A stretch of 64,000 nucleotides of DNA, taken from NCBI GenBank assembly GCA_039821125.1, contig JBCBOR010000005.1, positions 1-64,000 on the forward strand. Direction: 5' to 3'. Each line of letters begins with the position of its first letter. The stretch's first letter is position 1. The position numbers were made by a program, and so were the translations under genes. The notes under the pieces are model-generated. The model searched no databases and was not told where the DNA came from. It saw nothing but the letters and a program-made list of their open reading frames with translations. This document shows positions 59,375 to 64,000 of the stretch, in pieces. The DNA is from Thermohalobaculum sp039821125 (GTDB lineage Bacteria; Pseudomonadota; Alphaproteobacteria; Rhodobacterales; Rhodobacteraceae).

Positions 59375-60697
59375 TCAGATCAAGGCGGCCCGCAACCTGT
59401 GCGGCAGAATGGGTTTCTGCAAAACGGCAGCGCCTGAAGCATCGTCGGCGTTATCGCGATCCATGCGATCGGAAATTCGGACAATCCTGACGAACGGGCC
59501 GAGGATGTCGCGGAGTGCTGCAACATCCTCTGCGCGTGCCCCCCGTGCGTCGACCAAAACCGTGTCCGGCACGACGCCAAGCTGATCGACGCGGGTCTGC
59601 GCTTCGGCTGTCGTCTCGGCGGTAATTGCACCCATCCCCCAGTGATCGAGATAGCCGTTGATCTCTTCTGCCAACGCGTCGTCGCGTGTGAGCAAAAGGA
59701 TGATCATCGCCTCCGGGCTGTCGCCATCCGTTGTCTCGCCAGCCCCCGCGACGCTGGGATCATCGGCATAGATCGGCACGGAGACGGCAAAGTACGTGCC
59801 GCGCCCGCGGTCCGACTCGATTGTCAGATCATGGTTCATCAGCCGGCATGCACGCTGAACGATGGCGAGGCCAAGGCCAACGCCCTCCTGACCGGGTGTA
59901 TCGGGCAGAGTCGAGCCAAGGCGCTTGAATTCCTGAAAAATCAGCGGGATGTCGCCTTTGTCTATCCCAGGGCCCGAATCGTGGACCTGTATGCTGAGAC
60001 GATCGCCGAAGCGACGGCATCCGAGCAGCACGCGTCCCTTGCCACAGTAGCGCAGGGCGTTCGAGACAAGGTTCTGCACGATTTGCCTCAGGTAGAACGG
60101 ATCGCTTTCGATCCACGCTCGGCATGCCAGAACGCGAAATTCGATGTTTCGGGCGTCAGCGATCTTGCCAAAGTCGTTCCGCATCGCGTCGAGCAGTTGC
60201 GCAACCGGATAGGGAACAGGCTCGGCGCGCGCGGCGGATGAATCGAGCCGTGAAATATCCAGAAGCGATCCGATAATGTTTTCAACGGACTGGAAGGCAT
60301 TTCCAAGATTCTTCAGGATCGCCGCCTGGTCGGGCGCAAGATCCGTCCCGGCGAGCGACTCGACATAGAGCTTGGCCGCATTCAGCGGTTGGCGCACGTC
60401 ATGGCTTGCCGCGGCGAGAAAGCGGGACTTTGCGCGGTTGGCCTCCTCAGCGACAGCCGAGGCTGCTTCAAGTTGCTCATTGACGCGGTTCAACTCCTCC
60501 AGCGTGCGCTGAAGATCGGCTGTGCGCGCCTTGACCTCGCCCTCGAGTGCGATGGCGCGCTGGAACAACCCGAACGCGTTGCGGGTCTGGTCGCCATCCC
60601 GCTCGATCCGGTCCATCAAGGACTTGGTGATCCGGCGCAGCTTTTCGTTCTGACGCTCAGGGCTGTCCGACGGATTGATCAGACCGGGCTCAAACAT
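59375..60697 (-). CDS. Cytosolic hybrid sensor histidine kinase (NahK-like)
   Basis: 440 residues, no membrane helix. A coiled-coil linker (about 55-90) leads into the HisKA domain with the phospho-acceptor His99 in FLAAASHDVRQPLN. The HATPase domain shows QIVQNLVSNALRYCGKGRV (N box), VHDSGPGIDKGDIPLIFQEF (G1) and GVGLGLAIVQRACRLM (G2). The C-terminal 115 residues form a receiver with an acidic pair (RDD), the Asp in TVLVDARG and the Lys in LQKPILP. SHDVRQPL-type kinases include NahK/HnoK partners. It overlaps the FIST gene by 8 bp, so the FIST protein is probably its sensor. No PAS or other input domain is present. Confidence 0.88.
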   Translation of the reverse strand: MFEPGLINPSDSPERQNEKLRRITKSLMDRIERDGDQTRNAFGLFQRAIALEGEVKARTADLQRTLEELNRVNEQLEAASAVAEEANRAKSRFLAAASHDVRQPLNAAKLYVESLAGTDLAPDQAAILKNLGNAFQSVENIIGSLLDISRLDSSAARAEPVPYPVAQLLDAMRNDFGKIADARNIEFRVLACRAWIESDPFYLRQIVQNLVSNALRYCGKGRVLLGCRRFGDRLSIQVHDSGPGIDKGDIPLIFQEFKRLGSTLPDTPGQEGVGLGLAIVQRACRLMNHDLTIESDRGRGTYFAVSVPIYADDPSVAGAGETTDGDSPEAMIILLLTRDDALAEEINGYLDHWGMGAITAETTAEAQTRVDQLGVVPDTVLVDARGARAEDVAALRDILGPFVRIVRISDRMDRDNADDASGAAVLQKPILPHRLRAALI

Positions 60698-61883
60698 GGT
60701 CGTCCTGCCCCGGTGGATAGATCGCGGCTCCAGTGAAGGTCTGGTTCACATGCATGCCGCAATACTGCTCGCCATAAGTGTTGAACCCCATGACACCGTG
60801 ACGGCACAGCACCTCGGACATATCAGCGGCACGCTGTGTTGTCTCGACATCCAGCCGGCGCAAAACACAGTCGAAACCAAGGATCACATCAGGTTTGGTT
60901 GGCGTGCTCAGGGCCGTCAGCGTCCGGTCGATATGGGCCACGATATCCTGCGACTTGGCCACGGTCAGAACGATCCCCTCGTCGATCGCGCACAAAAACC
61001 GCAGATCGCCGTTTGCTTCGACCATCTGAATCGCCCGGCAGAAATGCTCTCCGCCGATCCGCATCACCACAGGGTTCTCGGCAAAGATGAAGGGGGTCAG
61101 ATGATTGGGGTCCTTGCCGACGATCCGGGCATACTCGCGTGCGGCCGGTTCGGCATTGATCTCCGTCACGATCCGCTCGGCCGGGATGGCGCCGGTGACG
61201 ACCATGCGGCGGTCGGTTGGTACAAAGTTGTCAAACCGGATCGCCTTTACTGGGCAACGCGTTCGGATCATTGCAACAATCGCGGCTTCCTCGTGAAAGG
61301 CGCCATGCGCCAGGACAAAGGTTTCGCGAAAATCGAGACCATCGCCTGCCGAGCCGCCCACCAACGGGATCTCGCCCAAGGACGGTGCTAGCGAGGCAAC
61401 AATCGCGTCCTCTTGCCGGGAGAGACCATCGCAGAGCAGCAGCATGAAACTGTGCGGCCAAAGCGCGGCCTCGCCGATTCCGTCCGGTGCCATCAGGTCG
61501 GCGGCCAGTGCGGCGCCATCATCCAGTGCATACGCCCCGATGGGGCGGATCAGGCGCATCTTGATGCGAAAGTGGTCCTCGGAAAATCCAAGCGCGACGA
61601 TCGAGTTGTTGTCGTAGCCCGAAAGACCGATCTCGCCTGCCGTGGTGCAGCCAAAGACCGGGATCTCATCGAACGCCTCGGTCAGAGCCGAGACCACGGA
61701 GTGCCGGTCATAGCTGGGGGAGATCAGGATCAGCACGAAGGACAGTGCCTGATCGTTCAGTTGCTGTCGGATCTCGTAGATCGCGGTCGAAGCGCTGGGC
61801 GCGCAACTCTGGACGCGTGTCACCACGGTTGTTCCGGCCTGTTTGTCAAAGGCCGCGTGCGCGACCGACGGTCCTGTCGCCAT
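60690..61883 (-). CDS. FIST-domain sensor protein (NosP-like)
   Basis: 397 residues. FIST N domain about 30-230 (VLILISPSYDRHSVVSALTEAF, VFGCTTAGEIGLSGYDNNSIV, LVGGSAGDGLDF) and FIST C domain about 230-385 (EPAAREYARIVG, FIFAENPVVMRIGGEHFCRA, GVMGFNTYGEQYCGMHVNQTF). FIST proteins bind small ligands; the NosP subgroup binds haem and nitric oxide and controls a co-transcribed kinase. The gene lies between a NarL-type regulator and a kinase on the same strand, with an 8-bp overlap to the kinase, which matches that arrangement. Haem binding itself cannot be read from sequence here. Confidence 0.85.
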   Translation of the reverse strand: MATGPSVAHAAFDKQAGTTVVTRVQSCAPSASTAIYEIRQQLNDQALSFVLILISPSYDRHSVVSALTEAFDEIPVFGCTTAGEIGLSGYDNNSIVALGFSEDHFRIKMRLIRPIGAYALDDGAALAADLMAPDGIGEAALWPHSFMLLLCDGLSRQEDAIVASLAPSLGEIPLVGGSAGDGLDFRETFVLAHGAFHEEAAIVAMIRTRCPVKAIRFDNFVPTDRRMVVTGAIPAERIVTEINAEPAAREYARIVGKDPNHLTPFIFAENPVVMRIGGEHFCRAIQMVEANGDLRFLCAIDEGIVLTVAKSQDIVAHIDRTLTALSTPTKPDVILGFDCVLRRLDVETTQRAADMSEVLCRHGVMGFNTYGEQYCGMHVNQTFTGAAIYPPGQDDHV

Positions 61884-61916
61884 CGCGCGCTCCCTCCGAC
61901 CCTGTCCAAGTCAAGC

Positions 61917-62615
61917 TTAGGGGGCGTCCGGCGCAGTCTGCAAGATAGAACTAAACTGGGATTTCTGGGCAATCAGCACAGCTTGCGTGCGGCTGTGCAC
62001 ATTCAACTTGCGCAAGATCGCCGTGATGTGCGCCTTGACGGTTGTCTCGGCAATCGAAAGATCAAAAGCGATTTGCTTGTTCAGTTTGCCCTCGCAAACA
62101 AGTTCCAGGATGCGCCCCTGCTGCGGCGTCAGGGTCGAGAGGCGCTCGAGGTGATCTTCGGGATCATCCGTCGTCTCCGGGCGGCGCGAAGGCGGCTGAT
62201 AGGATGGCGGCGTATAGGTCTCGCCCTGCCAGATCTTGTGGAACGCGACTTTCAATTCGTCGCGGCCAGACTGCTTCGGAATGAAGCCCACCGCACCCGC
62301 GCGCAGGACGCCCGCAATGATCCGATTGTCATCATAGGACGAGATCACGACGACCGGCGTCTCCGGTTTGCGGCTGCGCAAACGGATCAGCCCATCGATT
62401 CCATCGACATCCGGCAGATTCAGATCAAGCAGGATCGCATCCGGGTTCGCGCCATCGTCCAGGCAAGCCATCCCATCCTGAAGCGTGTTTGCAGCAATGA
62501 CGGAGCTTTGCGTTTGCAGCGAGCGCAGTGTCATCGTCAGCGCGTCGCAGAACAGAGGATGATCATCGATGACCAGGAACTGTCGCGGCGCTGCTTCTAA
62601 TGTGCGGCATGTCAT
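61917..62615 (-). CDS. NarL/LuxR-family response regulator
   Basis: 232 residues. Receiver domain about 11-125 with the acidic pair IDDHP, the phospho-acceptor Asp64 in AILLDLNLPDVDG, and Lys in GFIPKQSGRDELK. A linker (about 135-155) leads to a LuxR helix-turn-helix (LTPQQGRILELVCEGKLNKQ, AETTVKAHITAILRKLNVHS). It is the first gene of the leftward run with the FIST protein and hybrid kinase, 33 bp before the former. It is the probable output of the phosphorelay; its targets are unknown. Confidence 0.93.
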   Translation of the reverse strand: MTCRTLEAAPRQFLVIDDHPLFCDALTMTLRSLQTQSSVIAANTLQDGMACLDDGANPDAILLDLNLPDVDGIDGLIRLRSRKPETPVVVISSYDDNRIIAGVLRAGAVGFIPKQSGRDELKVAFHKIWQGETYTPPSYQPPSRRPETTDDPEDHLERLSTLTPQQGRILELVCEGKLNKQIAFDLSIAETTVKAHITAILRKLNVHSRTQAVLIAQKSQFSSILQTAPDAP

Positions 62616-62729
62616 TCCATTCTTGTACGCCGTGCCCCGCGCCGAGACAATTCGGTTGTCCCGTGCGGGCCTACATGCCTTGGTCGTACTGGCCTTTGAG
62701 GTCAGATTGTGTATCCGGATGGCGTGTGC

Positions 62730-63002
62730 TCACGCCTGATTGGGGCCTGGATCGCGGCCATCCGACAGCTTCCGCTGCAAGACCTGCAATCGTTCCTCCA
62801 AACCCAATGCCCGGTCGTGGTGACGCACCGCGTCTCTCAGCGCTGCTGTCAGGCTGCTCTCGAGCTGCAATATTCTGATCCGGGCACGGCGCAGTTCGTC
62901 GCCGAGGGTCGGTATTTCAACCGGTGTGCTCTCCCGCTCTGGCCGCTCCGGGTCCGTGTCAGAGCGTCGCCGCGACGTCAGTTGAATGATCTGCGCTGTC
63001 AT
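62730..63002 (-). CDS. Small coiled-coil protein of unknown function
   Basis: 90 residues from ATG 63002, with a strong ribosome site (GGAAGGAGGGCAGG). The basic N-terminus (MTAQIIQLTSRRRSD) is followed by a likely coiled coil from about 35 to 80 (ELRRARIRILQLESSLTAAL...LEERLQVLQRKL). No homologue is recognised. It lies 114 bp upstream of the response regulator on the same strand and could belong to that operon or stand alone. Confidence 0.6.
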   Translation of the reverse strand: MTAQIIQLTSRRRSDTDPERPERESTPVEIPTLGDELRRARIRILQLESSLTAALRDAVRHHDRALGLEERLQVLQRKLSDGRDPGPNQA

Positions 63003-63139
63003 CCTGCCCTCCTTCCCCGTCCCAGCAGGCCCGTTCTGGCGTAGTCTCGGTTAATTTACCGTTTCCATTCAGAGAATATGATCCATATTCCCGCGAAGAT
63101 CGTAACGTTTCACGCAAAAGAAGCCGAGACACACACGCC

Positions 63140-64000
63140 TTGCCGAACACCCCGACACTCCTTTGGCTCCGCCGCGATCTGCGGCTTTCGGATCACCCCG
63201 GGTGGCAGGCGGCGTTGGCCTCTGGCGGACCGGTGATTCCGGTCTTCATCCTCGACCCGTTGATCGAGGAAAGTTACGGCGCAGCTCCAAAGTGGCGGAT
63301 GTCGCTTAGCATCGGGCAGTTGGCCCAAGATCTCGAAGATGCTGGCAGTCGCCTGATTCTGCGCCGCGGCGATGCGCTTGCCGAACTGCGCGACCTGATC
63401 GCCGAGACGGGCGCGCGCACCATGGTGTGGTCGCGTCTCTATGACAGCCGGTCGATTGCGCGCGATACCGGGATCAAATCTGCACTGAAGGCCGATGGGG
63501 TCGAGGTGGAGAGTGTGAATGCATCGCTGCTCTTCGAGCCGTGGACGGTCGCGAGCAAGACGGGCGGCATCTATCGCGTCTACACCCCGTTCTGGAAGGC
63601 TGTGCGGGACCGCGAGGTTGCGGACCCGATTGCCGCGCCTGCGGATCTTGCGCCGCCGGAGACGTGGCCGGCTTCGGATCAACTCGAGGACTGGGCGCTG
63701 GGCGCTGCAATGCGCCGCGGCGCTGATGTCGTGGCGGGGCACATCTGTTTGGGCGAGGCTGCGGCGCGTCAGCGGCTTTACGGGTTCATTGACCAGGCCA
63801 TCGACCGGTACAAATCCCAGCGTGATTTCCCGGCGCTCGACGCGACGTCGCGCCTGTCGGAGAACCTGACCTACGGGGAGATCTCGCCTCGTCAAATCTG
63901 GCACGCGGGTTACCGCTCCATGCAGGATCGCGGCCACGCGGCCGAGGCCGAACACTTCCTGAAGGAACTCGTCTGGCGTGAGTTCGCCTACCATCTTCTC
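63140..64000 (+). CDS. phrB: Deoxyribodipyrimidine photolyase (3' truncated by window edge)
   Basis: The first 287 codons are open from a TTG at 63140 to the window end. The protein opens MPNTPTLLWLRRDLRLSDHP, the photolyase/cryptochrome antenna-domain start, and continues with PVIPVFILDPL, LILRRGDALAELRDL and YRVYTPFWKAV. The FAD domain begins about residue 200 with ALDATSRLSENLTYGEISP and the visible part ends at FLKELVWREFAYHLL. It uses blue light to split cyclobutane pyrimidine dimers. No ATG start fits the conserved N-terminus, which argues for TTG. The missing C-terminus lies to the right of the window. Confidence 0.92.
   Translation, partial: MPNTPTLLWLRRDLRLSDHPGWQAALASGGPVIPVFILDPLIEESYGAAPKWRMSLSIGQLAQDLEDAGSRLILRRGDALAELRDLIAETGARTMVWSRLYDSRSIARDTGIKSALKADGVEVESVNASLLFEPWTVASKTGGIYRVYTPFWKAVRDREVADPIAAPADLAPPETWPASDQLEDWALGAAMRRGADVVAGHICLGEAAARQRLYGFIDQAIDRYKSQRDFPALDATSRLSENLTYGEISPRQIWHAGYRSMQDRGHAAEAEHFLKELVWREFAYHLL

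Noticed and set aside
59375..59720. Degenerate, non-phosphorylatable receiver on the hybrid kinase
   Set aside because: On inspection the acidic pair, phospho-acceptor Asp, Ser and Lys are all present, so there is no reason to call it a pseudo-receiver.

Overview
The window looks like a chromosomal segment of an alphaproteobacterium of the Rhodobacterales (Roseobacter-group Rhodobacteraceae). This rests on GC-rich coding with frequent GTG starts, an L21 with a long C-terminal extension next to rpmA and obgE-proB-proA, a plant-type (class II) DAHP synthase, IalB-like and ELM1-like proteins, and an xdhABC purine operon. The placement is by family and synteny recognition only; no database search was run.

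Layout. 1-0.6 kb: tail of an RTX-type secreted protein and a broken IS3 orfA. 0.7-4.9 kb: leftward ABC ATPase / FtsX permease / lipocalin-like secreted protein (AttEFGH-like). 5.1-9.0 kb: leftward module of a BCCT osmolyte carrier, a double-domain substrate-binding lipoprotein and a universal stress protein. 9.1-10.7 kb: Kef-type antiporter. 10.7-12.7 kb: gene-poor scar with a dead IS3-family element, whose transposase gene carries two roughly 40-bp palindromic insertions, next to the 3' end of tRNA-Ser(CGA). 12.9-18.1 kb: rplU-rpmA, GNAT, obgE-proB-proA. 18.1-20.7 kb: divergent DUF882 and L,D-transpeptidase genes. 20.8-23.4 kb: lpxD-acp-fabF lipid A/fatty acid block. 23.5-28.3 kb: ialB, two candidate small RNAs, HerA-like ATPase, orphan TadG-like protein, Anbu protease. 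28.3-41.2 kb: smc, DsbA-like, DciA-like, mutY, alkB-like, thioesterase, AraC-type regulator, aroG, serB, msrP, small membrane protein. 41.4-41.7 kb: a second sRNA of the same type.

43.5-52.0 kb is one tightly overlapping leftward purine operon: a BmpA-type nucleoside/purine ABC transporter (ATPase and two permeases, no binding protein), uraH, xdhA, xdhB, xdhC. 52.1-59.4 kb holds speE, a YeaQ-like protein, an AraC-Ogt fusion, an ELM1-like protein divergent from an Lrp regulator with a near-perfect palindrome between them, a sulfotransferase-like gene, a phosphatase and a class V aminotransferase. 59.4-62.6 kb is a leftward response regulator / FIST protein / hybrid histidine kinase cassette that resembles NosP-NahK nitric-oxide sensing. 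The window ends inside a photolyase gene.

Items most worth a second look: the BCCT-linked OpuAC/TAXI-like fusion protein, the two related minus-strand sRNA candidates sharing a 13-nt motif and an anti-Shine-Dalgarno CCTCC core, the two palindromic insertions in the IS transposase, and the FIST-kinase-regulator cassette. No CRISPR array, defence island or replication origin was seen.
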